Positions 8,506 through 17,003 of a stretch of DNA of 64,000 nt are shown here, piece after piece. The stretch covers positions 35,631 to 99,630 of the forward strand of contig JBBECE010000024.1 of assembly GCA_040881985.1 (NCBI GenBank). The letters are read 5' to 3'. Position 1 is the stretch's first letter. Each line of letters begins with the position of its first letter. The translations under genes and the position numbers were made by a program. The notes under the pieces are model-generated. The model made no database searches. It saw only the letters and a program-made list of their open reading frames with translations, and was not told the origin of the DNA. This DNA is from JBBECE01 sp040881985. GTDB taxonomy: Bacteria; Pseudomonadota; Alphaproteobacteria; Rhizobiales; Devosiaceae.

Positions 8506-8645
8506 CAAACTTGCCCTTGAAATCGGGGTGTGCGATGAAAACCTATAGGAAGGCGCCGTTTCTACAGACCCGAATCAGCAAAGTAAACGGGTCGGGAAAC
8601 AGCTGCGGTAGTCCTGTTTTGCGGCACCAATCGAGAGAGGCGTGA

Positions 8646-9965
8646 ATGCCCAAGCGCATTGCGATGGCCAGCATCGGCACGCAAGGTGACGTTCAGCCTT
8701 ATGTCGCGCTCGGCGTCGCCCTGAGGAAGCGAGGCCACGAAGTCGTCATGGGGGCGCCGGACGATTTCGGCCACCTCGCCGAGAGTTACGGCCTCGAATT
8801 CCATTCGCTCGGCCGGAACATCCAGGAATTCCTCAAGGAGACGCAATTCGAGAACGCGATGTCGCAGAACATGCTGGTCAATGCGCCGGCGCTATTGCGC
8901 GAAGGCCAGCGAATCGTTGACACGGCGGCCCGGGCGAGCTGGGTGATGGCGCAGGGCGCCGACGCCCTCGTCCTCAACCAGAATACGAGCTACGGCGTCG
9001 ATATCGCCGAGGCGCTCGGCATCCCGGCGGTCATGGCGGCGATGCAGCCGCTCAACTCGACCTCGGAATTCCCGTTCTGCGCTTACTACGGCCCCTCGTT
9101 CGGCAAGGCGTTCAACAAGCTGAGCTACACGGCGATGGGGGTCTCGCAGATTTATTACAATCTGCCCCGCAACCGGCTCAGGCGCGAGCTGATGGGGCTG
9201 AAGACGCGGCGGATCGGCGGGCTGTTCCGCGACAATGAGGGCAACCGGTTGCCGACGCTTTGCGCCTATTCGGAACACGTCTCGCGGCGCCCGAAGGACT
9301 GGCCGGCGACTTCGGTCGTCACCGGCTACTGGCAGCTCGCCGACAATACCGGCTGGGAGCCGTCAAAGCGTTTCCGCAAATGGCTCGCCGAGGGCGACAA
9401 GCCAATCTATGTGGGCTTCGGTTCGATGCCGTTCGGGGCACCGCGCAACACCGAAATCCTCAAGGAGGCGGTCGCCCAATGGGGCGGGCGGGTGGTGGTG
9501 GCGCGCGGCTGGGGCGGAATCAATCCGGACGACCTGCCGGCCTCGATCTATGCGATCGGACGGGCGCCACACGACAAGCTGTTCGGCTATGTCAAGGCCG
9601 TCGTTCATCACGGGGGAGCGGGGACGACCGCGTCGGGCCTGCATGCCGGCCGGCCGTCGTTCGTCGTCCCGCAAACGGTCGATCAGCCCTATTGGGGCAA
9701 GCGGATTTACGATCTCGGTTGCGGGCCGAAACCGGTGAGACTCCGGCGGCTGACCGCCGAGAGCCTCGCCGAGGCGCTTCACCTGCTCGACACGACCACG
9801 GCCTATGAGGCGAATGCGATGGAGATCGCCGAAAAGCTCAGTGCCGAGAATGGCACCGCGCGGGCGGTCGAGGCGATCGAGCAGATCATGGAAGGACGGA
9901 CGTTCCGGCGGCCGGCGCGGCGGAAAGTCGCCGTGACCGGCTGGTTCGGGGAGCGCAGCGCCTGA
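8646..9965 (+). CDS. GT1-type glycosyltransferase (sterol glucosyltransferase/MGT-like)
   Basis: 439-residue GT-B fold enzyme. Seen: the N-terminal acceptor domain starts IAMASIGTQGDVQPYVALG, typical of UDP-sugar sterol/macrolide glycosyltransferases; the C-terminal donor domain has YVGFGSMPFG and the nucleotide-sugar motif VVHHGGAGTTASGLHAGRP with VPQTVDQPYWG. Predicted to move a sugar from a nucleotide donor onto a lipid or small hydrophobic acceptor. GAGAGG lies seven bases before the ATG. It stands alone, divergent from argC, with a bidirectional terminator at its end, so the acceptor cannot be read from context. Confidence 0.88.
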   Translation: MPKRIAMASIGTQGDVQPYVALGVALRKRGHEVVMGAPDDFGHLAESYGLEFHSLGRNIQEFLKETQFENAMSQNMLVNAPALLREGQRIVDTAARASWVMAQGADALVLNQNTSYGVDIAEALGIPAVMAAMQPLNSTSEFPFCAYYGPSFGKAFNKLSYTAMGVSQIYYNLPRNRLRRELMGLKTRRIGGLFRDNEGNRLPTLCAYSEHVSRRPKDWPATSVVTGYWQLADNTGWEPSKRFRKWLAEGDKPIYVGFGSMPFGAPRNTEILKEAVAQWGGRVVVARGWGGINPDDLPASIYAIGRAPHDKLFGYVKAVVHHGGAGTTASGLHAGRPSFVVPQTVDQPYWGKRIYDLGCGPKPVRLRRLTAESLAEALHLLDTTTAYEANAMEIAEKLSAENGTARAVEAIEQIMEGRTFRRPARRKVAVTGWFGERSA

Positions 9966-9983
9966 GGCAAACGCTCCCCGCCT

Positions 9984-10019
9984 AAACGAAAAAGCCCGCC
10001 TGACCGCGGGCTTTCGTTT
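9984..10019. terminator. Bidirectional rho-independent terminator
   Basis: Stem AAAGCCCGC/GCGGGCTTT with flanking AAACG/CGTTT arms, so either strand ends in a T-rich tract. It lies between the convergent glycosyltransferase and rpsI genes and can serve both. Confidence 0.85.
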
Positions 10020-10034
10020 GGGGTGTGTCCAAGC

Positions 10035-10520
10035 CTAGCGCTTGGAGAACTGGAACGAGCGACGCGCCTTGGCGCGGCCGTATTTCTTGCGCTCGACGAC
10101 GCGGCTGTCGCGGGTAAGGAACCCGCCGGCCTTCAACGCCTTGCGCAACTCCGGCTCGAAATTGGTCAGCGCCTTGGAAATGCCGTGGCGGATGGCGCCG
10201 GCCTGGCCGGAAAGTCCGCCGCCCGAAACGGTGGCGGTGACGTCGTACTGGCTGGCTCGGCCGGCGGCGATGATCGGCTGCTGCAAAACCATCTGCAGGA
10301 CCGGCCGGGCGAAATAGGCGTTGAATTCCTTGCCGTTGACGATGATTTTACCGGCGCCGGGCTTGAGCCAGACACGGGCGACGGCGTTTTTGCGCTTGCC
10401 GGTCGCGTAGGCGCGGCCCTGGGCGTCGAGCTTCTGAACGTAAGTGGGGGCCGCCTCCTCGGGGAGCACAACCTTGTTGCCCAGATCCTCGAAGGAACTG
10501 ACGGTGTCGGTATCGGCCAT
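10035..10520 (-). CDS. rpsI: 30S ribosomal protein S9
   Basis: Small-subunit protein whose C-terminal tail reaches the P-site tRNA. The 161-residue sequence has the S9 core ATGKRKNAVARVWLKPG and the basic tail GRAKARRSFQFSKR that ends the family. The first 30 residues form the acidic extension usual in alphaproteobacteria. It starts one base after the rplM stop, so the pair is translationally coupled as rplM-rpsI. Confidence 0.97.
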   Translation of the reverse strand: MADTDTVSSFEDLGNKVVLPEEAAPTYVQKLDAQGRAYATGKRKNAVARVWLKPGAGKIIVNGKEFNAYFARPVLQMVLQQPIIAAGRASQYDVTATVSGGGLSGQAGAIRHGISKALTNFEPELRKALKAGGFLTRDSRVVERKKYGRAKARRSFQFSKR

Positions 10521-10521
10521 A

Positions 10522-10986
10522 TCATTTCACCCGGGCGTTCTTGGGGTTGAGGGCGGCGACGTCGAGGGTCGCCGGCTGCTGCGCCTCGTGCGGATGGGCG
10601 GGGCCGGCATAGACGCGCAGATTGGACATCTGCTGGCGGGCGAGCGGGCCGCGCGACAGCATCCGTTCGACGGCCTTCTCGACCACCCGCTCGGGATGGT
10701 CGCCCTCGAGGAGCTCGCGCATGGTGCGGTCCTTGATGCCGCCGGGATGGCCGGTGTGCCAATGGAAGCGCCTGCCGTCGAGCTTGTTGCCAGTGAAGCG
10801 CACCAATTCGGCGTTGATGACGATGACATTGTCGCCGCAATCGATGTGCGGGGTATAGCCGGGCTTGTGCTTGCCGCGCAGCCGGTCGGCGACGACGGCG
10901 GCGAGGCGGCCGACAATCAGACCCCTGGCGTCGATCAGCACCCACTTCTTCTCAATCTCGCCGGTCTTGGCCGAGTAGGTCTTCAT
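10522..10986 (-). CDS. rplM: 50S ribosomal protein L13
   Basis: Early-assembling large-subunit protein, 154 residues, normal length. Seen: KKWVLIDARGLIVGRLAAVVA at the N-terminus (with KTYSAK before it) and the HTGHPGGIK and GMLSRGPLAR-like signatures. It is first in the rplM-rpsI operon. The region upstream up to ctaA is about 88 bp and presumably holds the promoter; no sharp consensus is seen. Confidence 0.97.
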   Translation of the reverse strand: MKTYSAKTGEIEKKWVLIDARGLIVGRLAAVVADRLRGKHKPGYTPHIDCGDNVIVINAELVRFTGNKLDGRRFHWHTGHPGGIKDRTMRELLEGDHPERVVEKAVERMLSRGPLARQQMSNLRVYAGPAHPHEAQQPATLDVAALNPKNARVK

Positions 10987-11074
10987 GGTCTTGATCTTCG
11001 GGTTGGTTGAGCGCCGATGCGGGACGAGGATGTCCCAGCCGAGGCCGGCGTCCTAGACGAGGCCGGAATTGCCG

Positions 11075-12187
11075 TCAAGCGACATTTGATCTCGCCGCGA
11101 TTTCAAGGTCTTGAGCTGGTGGTATTGGGCTACCGGTGGGTCGCGTGAGGTCCTCGAGCCAGCAGATCGAAGCGCCAGCGAGGAGGAACGCGGTCCCCTG
11201 GTGGGCGAGCGCCAGACCGATCGGCACGGCAAGGACGAGGGTCGCAATGCCGAGCGCGGCTTGCACGAGGGTCAACGCAACGATCACCGGCGCCCAGACG
11301 TGATGGCCGCGCCAGGCTGTGCGGCGAAAGCTCGCAATGGCGAGCCAGAACGCGGCGAAGACGATGACATAGGCGAGCAGGCGATGGGTCAACTGAACGG
11401 TCGCGGCATTCTCAAAGAAATTGACCCACCAGGGCGACAGGACAAAGAGCCCGTCAGGCACCAGGGCGCCGTCCATCAGGGGCCAGTTGTTGTAGGCAAG
11501 GCCGGCGTCGAGGCCGGCGACGAAGGCACCAGCTACGATCTGCACGAAGACTAGCGCGGCGAAGATGCCGACCGGCCAGGCCCGGCGCATTTTCGCTGTC
11601 GCCCCCCCTGCCCGCGGCGGGCGAATGCGGCGGGCAACGAAGATCAGCGCCAAGAACAAGATGCAAGCGGCGGCAAGATGAGCGGCAAGGCGATATTGGG
11701 AGACATCGATACGTCCGGCGAGACCCGAGGTGACCATCCACCAGCCGAGCGCACCCTGCAGGCCGCCAAGGACAAAGAGCAGCGCCAGGGCCGGGGCGAG
11801 CCTCCAGGAGAGCCGCCGCTGCCAGAGAAACACCAGAAAGGGCACGAAAAACACCACCCCGATCAGCCGGCCGAGGCCGCGGTGGCCCCATTCCCACCAG
11901 AAGATGGTCTTGAACTCTTCAAGGCTCATGCCGCGATTGACGAGCTCAAATTCGGGGATCTGCTGGTAGGCTTGGAACTCGGCCGACCAGTCGGAGGGGG
12001 TAAGCGGCGGGATTATCCCGGCGACCGGTTTCCAGGAGGTGATCGAGAGGCCGGAATCGGTGAGGCGGGTCGCCCCGCCGACCAGCACCATCAGCAGCAC
12101 CATCACCGCAATCCCGTAGAGCCAGAGGCGGACCGGCCGGAGGCGGTCCCTGCGCGGTAGCGCGATGATTTCGGTGGCGGAGGTCAC
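11075..12187 (-). CDS. ctaA: Heme A synthase (COX15/CtaA)
   Basis: Integral membrane enzyme that oxidises the C8 methyl of heme O to give heme A for aa3-type cytochrome oxidase. About eight membrane segments are visible. Conserved heme-ligand regions include GGATRLTDSGLSITSWKP, WEWGHRGLGRLIG, QYRLAAHLAAA, VQLTHRLLAY and LAHQGTAFLLAG, matching the paired His of the alphaproteobacterial type-2 CtaA. The open frame runs upstream to 12511, but that part is low-complexity shadow sequence; I use GTG at 12187 (370 residues), just before the first transmembrane helix. Confidence 0.92.
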   Translation of the reverse strand: MTSATEIIALPRRDRLRPVRLWLYGIAVMVLLMVLVGGATRLTDSGLSITSWKPVAGIIPPLTPSDWSAEFQAYQQIPEFELVNRGMSLEEFKTIFWWEWGHRGLGRLIGVVFFVPFLVFLWQRRLSWRLAPALALLFVLGGLQGALGWWMVTSGLAGRIDVSQYRLAAHLAAACILFLALIFVARRIRPPRAGGATAKMRRAWPVGIFAALVFVQIVAGAFVAGLDAGLAYNNWPLMDGALVPDGLFVLSPWWVNFFENAATVQLTHRLLAYVIVFAAFWLAIASFRRTAWRGHHVWAPVIVALTLVQAALGIATLVLAVPIGLALAHQGTAFLLAGASICWLEDLTRPTGSPIPPAQDLEIAARSNVA

Positions 12188-12247
12188 ATTTTCTGCCCGA
12201 TTGGCGATGCCGGAGCGAACTGGTAAAGCCAGGCCCGCCCATAGGCA

Positions 12248-12481
12248 ATGTCGAGCCGAGCCGCAGGAGGCAATCCTATCCGCCAGCGCACCCGCAAACT
12301 GATCGGAGTACCTCTGCTGGGGGCGATCATTATCAGTTGGGCGGCTGGCGCCACGCTCATCTACGAGGCGCTGTTCATCGGCGCGCCGGGCTGGCTCGTG
12401 ATCGCCTACTTCGCGGTCGCCGGGTTCGGCTGGTTCGTCCCCGCGGCGCTGGCGATCCGCTGGATGCAGTCGCCGGGCTGA
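12248..12481 (+). CDS. DUF2842 family small membrane protein
   Basis: 77-residue protein with two predicted membrane helices and the family ending GFGWFVPAALAIRWMQ. DUF2842 genes are frequently found beside ctaA in alphaproteobacteria, as here (divergent, 60 bp apart), hinting at a link with cytochrome oxidase maturation; the function is unknown. Start uncertain: family members usually begin close to the RxRTRKLIG segment, and a perfect AGGAGG lies at 12267-12272 inside the frame, followed by no ATG/GTG/TTG but by ATC at 12278. The only ordinary in-frame start is ATG 12248, with a weak ribosome binding site. Confidence 0.8.
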   Translation: MSSRAAGGNPIRQRTRKLIGVPLLGAIIISWAAGATLIYEALFIGAPGWLVIAYFAVAGFGWFVPAALAIRWMQSPG

Positions 12482-12482
12482 A

Positions 12483-13529
12483 TCAATCGATGTTGAGCCG
12501 GCGGCCCCCATTCAGCGCTGTAAAAAGGGCGCCGGTCAGGAAGACCTCGATGAATCGGGGGTGCTGGAAACGGCCGTTGAGCGAAATGCGCGGCAGGGCG
12601 GTCAGGTGGTCTTTGTGCTCCATATAGAGGCCGCCGGGGCGGGTGGTGACCGCGGTCGCAAAGCCGAGTTCGCGGGCGGCGGCGAATTCACGCGGTCCGG
12701 CGGCGACGCGTGAGCCGATCGGATAGGCCAGGTGCCGGGGAGTGATGCCGTATTGGGCTTTCAACACTTCGACCGACTGGGCGATTTCGCGGCGCATGTC
12801 CTTGTCGGAAAGCTTGGCGAGTTCGGAATGGAAGACCGTGTGGGCGCCGATTGTACAGAGCGGCTCGGCGACGAAGGTTTTCAGCTCGCGCCAATCCATG
12901 ATCAGCGAGCGGCAATGGGCGGCGAGGTCGAGTCCGTACTTGCCGGCGAGATCGCGGATGAGGGCGACGCGGGCGGGTTCGGGAATCTCGCGCAGATGCC
13001 AGTAGAGGCGCTCATAGGCGCGGTACTTCTGGTCGGTGGTGGCGGCCTCGAGATAGGTGATGCCGTCGCCGAAATCGACGGCGAGAGCGCGCTGGGCGGC
13101 GACGATGTCCTCGAGCGCCTGCCACCAGACCTCGCTCGCCCCGTCGACAAGCCCGGTCGGCACGTAAAGGGTGAAGGGGCAGGCGTGGCGGCGCAGGATG
13201 GGGAGCGCGTGTTCGAGATTATCGCGGCAGGCGTCGTCGAAGGTCAGGACCACGAACTTGCGGGTCTCGGTCGGACGGCGGATTCGGGCGACGGCTTCCT
13301 CAAGCGTGACGATGTCGAGACCCCTCGCCCGGGCGCCGAGGATCACCGCTTCAAGAAAATCGGGGGTGACCTGCAGGATCGCGTTGGGAGCGAACTCGGC
13401 AGGCGGGCCGGGGAGTACCCGATGCAGCGTCAGGATCGCGCCCTTGCAGGCCGACAGCGGCCGGACGATCGCCGCCAGGCCGGTGAGCGCCAGGGCTTCG
13501 AACACCGCCCGGTAAGCAAGGTAGCGCAT
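12483..13529 (-). CDS. Polysaccharide deacetylase (CE4/NodB-like)
   Basis: 348-residue cytoplasmic or peripheral protein of the carbohydrate esterase 4 family, predicted to remove N-acetyl groups from a glycan. Seen: VVLTFDDACRDN (motif 1, usually TFDDG; the two Asp are kept and Gly is Ala) and the metal-binding HTVFHSEL (motif 2). Later motifs are AYPIGSR and TTRPGG. The first gene product of the exopolysaccharide locus by position, it is encoded just downstream of the Wzz gene on the same strand (44 bp gap), so the likely substrate is the exported polymer or its lipid-linked precursor. Confidence 0.87.
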   Translation of the reverse strand: MRYLAYRAVFEALALTGLAAIVRPLSACKGAILTLHRVLPGPPAEFAPNAILQVTPDFLEAVILGARARGLDIVTLEEAVARIRRPTETRKFVVLTFDDACRDNLEHALPILRRHACPFTLYVPTGLVDGASEVWWQALEDIVAAQRALAVDFGDGITYLEAATTDQKYRAYERLYWHLREIPEPARVALIRDLAGKYGLDLAAHCRSLIMDWRELKTFVAEPLCTIGAHTVFHSELAKLSDKDMRREIAQSVEVLKAQYGITPRHLAYPIGSRVAAGPREFAAARELGFATAVTTRPGGLYMEHKDHLTALPRISLNGRFQHPRFIEVFLTGALFTALNGGRRLNID

Positions 13530-13573
13530 GGCGCCTCAGCGCGCGGCGTCGATGGCTCGGCTGGCGCCGGGCA

Positions 13574-16270
13574 TCAGGCAACCTCGGAGGTGTCGGTCCG
13601 CGCCAGCGAGACCTGGCCGTAGCCGGCGGCGCGCGCCTCGTTGCTCATCCGGGCAATCTGCTCGACGGTCGTCTCGGCGCTGCCGGCAAGAACCAGCGAG
13701 ACGCCGGATCGGGCAAAGACCGGCAGCACTGAGGGAAGCTCCATCGGGCCGCAGAGAATGAGCACATGGTCGTGGATTTCGCCGAGCGCCTCGATCAGGG
13801 TTGGAATCCGCGGGGACTGAACGTCTAGCCGAAGCTGCCGCCCCCAGGGGACGTGATAAAGGTTCGCGCCCTCGACGTTGCGGACCACCTCGCCATAATC
13901 GGCGAGCCCGGCGGTCAAGTCGGTGAGGCCAAGCCCCTCGACCTCGCCGCCCCTTCCGCCGGCATCGACCAGGGCCACCGAATGGCCGAGCCCCAGGAGT
14001 TCAACGGCGACCTTGCCGGCGACGATGCGGTCCTCGCGGCTCAAGTCGGCTGAGGCGATGAGCGCGAGCCGCACGTTGTTGGCAGCGAGATGCATTGCGA
14101 TGTGCTGGGCCGATTTGCCGAATTGCGGCTTGGTTTGGGGCGTTGGCCCTTCGGGGGGGGCCGTCCCGGAGGTCAGGGTCGCTTCGTCCCACCGGAGGTC
14201 GAAATCCTCCTCGCTCGGCCGGGCAAGGGCGGGTTGGCTCTCGGGGACGCCGGCAGGGTCGGCGGAAACTCGCGGCTCCTCGGTCGCATCGGGGATGGGC
14301 TCGGGCTCCTCGCCGGGCTCGTCCATTTCCCCGATCGCGAAAGGTTCGGCTTCGAAGAGCAAGTCGTCCAGCTCGTCCCCGGTGGGCGGCCCGGCGGCCT
14401 GCCTCTGCTCGGCCGGAGCGCCGGCGGCAAGGGCGGCGAGCGCGGCGATCGGGCCCGAGGTCGGCGGGCCGGCACGAATATCGCGCGGCTGCTCGGCCTG
14501 GCGAAGCTGGGTGGCGTTCAGGTCCGGCCAGGGGTCGGATTCGGCGATGGGCGGCTCGATGGCGGCGGGCGCCGCGATTTCAGGCACCGGGTCTTCGACG
14601 GGCTCCGGTTCGGCGGGCAAGTCGGGGATTTCGGCGCGGTCGGCAAACCAGGACGGCTCGGGTTCCGGCTCGACTTCAGGCTCAGCAATAGCTTCAGGTT
14701 TGCGCCGGAGCTTGCGGGCAGGCGCAGCAATTTCGAGCGCGGGCGCCGCTTCGGCGGGCTCGACCGCCTCCTCGATGTCGTCCGCGGGCCGGGGTTCCGC
14801 CCGCCTCGATTGCTTGCCACGCCGCATGTAGTCGTCGTCCTCGCGCTCGTCATCGGCGCGATTTTGGCGCGGCACGAACACCGTGCCGCCGGCCAGCTCG
14901 CCCAGCAGAATCGCCCCCACCTGCAGCACGATCGTCACCATCGCGACCGCGGCGACCAGCAGGGACTTCTGCGGATAGACCGGCAGGTCGGGCTCGGCGG
15001 CGGTAGAGACGATCCGCACATCCGGCAGGGCGGCATCGCTGTTGGTGCGCGCCGCAGCTTCCCGATAGCGGATCAAAAAGGCATTAAGAAGGTCGCGCTC
15101 GGCGGCGGCCTCGCGGTCGAGTTCGGCGAGCGTCACCCCGTCGATCTCGGCGCTCGAGGCCTGGATCTTGAGCCGGGCCAACCCGTCGCGCAGCGACTGG
15201 CCGTGTTCGGCTTCAAGGGCCGCCTGGGAGTCGAAGGCCTGGGCGATACGGCGGCCCTCGGCCTGGATTTCGGCGGTCAATTCGGCGATTTGGGCGTCGA
15301 GCGCGCGTACGGCTGGATGGCTCGCGAGCAGCGTGGCGGCGCGCTCGGCGCGTTGCGCCTGTAGCGACGCCTTCTGTTCGGCCAACTGCTGGATGACCGG
15401 AGAGGCGCGGACCTCGGCGATGGTTTCGACCGGCTGGCCGGCGTCCAACAGACCCCGGATCAGGCGGGCCTGGGTTTCGACCATGTTGCGGCGCTCGGAA
15501 GCGGCGGATATCTGGGCGGTGGCGTCCGACATCTGCTGTTGCAGCAGCGAGGTATCGCCGCTGCCGTCGAAGAGATCGTGGTCGACCCGGTAATTGGCTA
15601 CCTTCGACTCGGCCTCTGAGACGCGGCCGCGCAGGTCTTCGATCTCGCGCTGAAGCCAGACCGTCGCGTCGGAGGTGTCTTCGAGCAGGAGATCGGCGCG
15701 GCGCTGCACATGGGCGCGGGCGAGCGCGTTGGCAACCCGGGCGGCGAGCCCCGGGTCTTCGGCGCGGAAAGCGATGGAGATCACCCGGGAATCCCGCTCG
15801 CGGGCGACGACGATGCGATCGCGCAACTCGGCGATCAGCGCGTCGTCGCTGGTGAACACGGCCCCGGACGATTGGGTGCCGCCCAGGAGCCCGACGATCT
15901 GTCCGAGCAGACCGAGCGGGGGTCGATTGAGTTCGGGAACGTCGCGCAGAGTCTCGGCGTCGATAGCCATGAGCAGGGTTTCGCGCGCCTGGACAAGCTG
16001 GATCTGGCTCTGGATGGCGGCGGCGTCGGCCCCTCCCCCGATCGAGACCGGCTCGCCGGTGGCGCGGGTGAAGGAGTTGTCGCGGTCCTCGATGAGCAGA
16101 CTGGCGGTCGCCTCGTAAAGCGGGGTCAGCGTCGAGAGGAAGACCCATGCCCCGACCGCGAGGAGTGCCGCGACAAGCAGGATGCGCAGCTTGCGGTGCC
16201 ACAGCGCCGAAGCCAGCGACCGCATGTCGATCCGCAGGTCCTCATAGGTGGCGGGCGCGCCCACGGCCAT
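13574..16270 (-). CDS. Wzz-type polysaccharide co-polymerase with degenerate BY-kinase domain
   Basis: 898-residue inner-membrane protein. N-terminal Wzz domain: first helix about 28-48, a long periplasmic coiled-coil region, second helix about 428-450 after the proline-bearing LPVYPQKS. Then comes an acidic, proline-rich linker (about 460-690) and a C-terminal P-loop-like domain from about 715. In that domain the Walker A position reads ASADLSREDRIVAGKVA with no GK[S/T], the A' motif is VALVDAGGRG, and there is no C-terminal Tyr cluster, so autokinase activity looks lost. Predicted role: chain-length control and export with the Wza-like protein encoded divergently. ExoP-like family; the linker length is unusual. 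Confidence 0.85.
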   Translation of the reverse strand: MAVGAPATYEDLRIDMRSLASALWHRKLRILLVAALLAVGAWVFLSTLTPLYEATASLLIEDRDNSFTRATGEPVSIGGGADAAAIQSQIQLVQARETLLMAIDAETLRDVPELNRPPLGLLGQIVGLLGGTQSSGAVFTSDDALIAELRDRIVVARERDSRVISIAFRAEDPGLAARVANALARAHVQRRADLLLEDTSDATVWLQREIEDLRGRVSEAESKVANYRVDHDLFDGSGDTSLLQQQMSDATAQISAASERRNMVETQARLIRGLLDAGQPVETIAEVRASPVIQQLAEQKASLQAQRAERAATLLASHPAVRALDAQIAELTAEIQAEGRRIAQAFDSQAALEAEHGQSLRDGLARLKIQASSAEIDGVTLAELDREAAAERDLLNAFLIRYREAAARTNSDAALPDVRIVSTAAEPDLPVYPQKSLLVAAVAMVTIVLQVGAILLGELAGGTVFVPRQNRADDEREDDDYMRRGKQSRRAEPRPADDIEEAVEPAEAAPALEIAAPARKLRRKPEAIAEPEVEPEPEPSWFADRAEIPDLPAEPEPVEDPVPEIAAPAAIEPPIAESDPWPDLNATQLRQAEQPRDIRAGPPTSGPIAALAALAAGAPAEQRQAAGPPTGDELDDLLFEAEPFAIGEMDEPGEEPEPIPDATEEPRVSADPAGVPESQPALARPSEEDFDLRWDEATLTSGTAPPEGPTPQTKPQFGKSAQHIAMHLAANNVRLALIASADLSREDRIVAGKVAVELLGLGHSVALVDAGGRGGEVEGLGLTDLTAGLADYGEVVRNVEGANLYHVPWGRQLRLDVQSPRIPTLIEALGEIHDHVLILCGPMELPSVLPVFARSGVSLVLAGSAETTVEQIARMSNEARAAGYGQVSLARTDTSEVA

Positions 16271-16414
16271 GGTCCGACTCTCCCGAAACTAACCCAGACC
16301 CTTTGTGGGGCAATCATGGTAAGCAAACGGTTAAGAGCGGCGCCGGCGTCATCGCAGGTTGCGAGATCGCGTATCGGCCGTTCGCGGTTTGTTAACCATA
16401 GACTGCGATCAATG

Positions 16415-16436
16415 ATCCGATTGAGATCGATCGGAT
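16415..16436. promoter_or_regulatory. Palindrome immediately upstream of the wza-like gene
   Basis: Inverted repeat ATCCGAT-(8 nt)-ATCGGAT ending six bases before the ATG, in the 172-bp divergent region between the Wzz and Wza genes. No good ribosome binding site is seen before the ATG, so the palindrome overlaps the translation-start region. It may be an operator or an mRNA hairpin. Confidence 0.4.
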
Positions 16437-16442
16437 TCGCCC

Positions 16443-16994
16443 ATGCGCTGGCTGCGTTTTCTTGCCCTCATGGCCCTCTGTGCCTTCTCCGGCTGTGCCA
16501 CCACCTCCCCGGACACCTACCTCGTGCAGCCCGACGGGCCATACCGGCTCGACACCGGCGATATCGTGCGGCTGACGGTCTATGGGGAAGACCAGCTCTC
16601 GAATAATTTCCAGGTGGACGATGCGGGGCAATTGTCGCTGCCGCTGGTCGGCTCGGTCGAGGTCAGGGGTCTGACGACACGCGAGGCAGCGAGCCGAATC
16701 GGCGCGGTGCTGGCGCAGGGCTTTATCCGCAGCCCCGACGTGGCGGTGGAAGTCGCCGAATACCGGCCGTTCTATATCCAGGGCGCGGTCAGTGCCTCCG
16801 GCAAATATGTTTACGTCTATGGGATGACGGTGCGCGCCGCGATTGCGACCGCGGGCGGGTACACCGACACCGCCAACCGCACCGCCGCGACCATTTACCG
16901 TAAGCAGGGCGACCAGATGGCGCGCGGGCGGGTCGGGCTGGACTTCCTGATCTATCCCGGCGACACGATCGTCATCGAGGAACGCGCCTTCTAG
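16443..16994 (+). CDS. Wza-like polysaccharide export lipoprotein
   Basis: 183-residue lipoprotein: signal peptide with lipobox AFSGC (lipidated Cys 18), then the Poly_export domain (YRLDTGDIVRLTVYGED) and one SLBB-like segment (YIQGAVSASGKYVY). It is shorter than E. coli Wza (about 380 residues) and lacks the C-terminal outer-membrane helix region, like many alphaproteobacterial export proteins. Predicted to form the periplasmic/outer-membrane part of the exopolysaccharide channel with the divergent Wzz protein. It heads an operon with the GT4, sugar transferase and polymerase genes (gaps of 9-78 bp). Confidence 0.9.
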   Translation: MRWLRFLALMALCAFSGCATTSPDTYLVQPDGPYRLDTGDIVRLTVYGEDQLSNNFQVDDAGQLSLPLVGSVEVRGLTTREAASRIGAVLAQGFIRSPDVAVEVAEYRPFYIQGAVSASGKYVYVYGMTVRAAIATAGGYTDTANRTAATIYRKQGDQMARGRVGLDFLIYPGDTIVIEERAF

Positions 16995-17003
16995 GTCGGG
17001 TCG

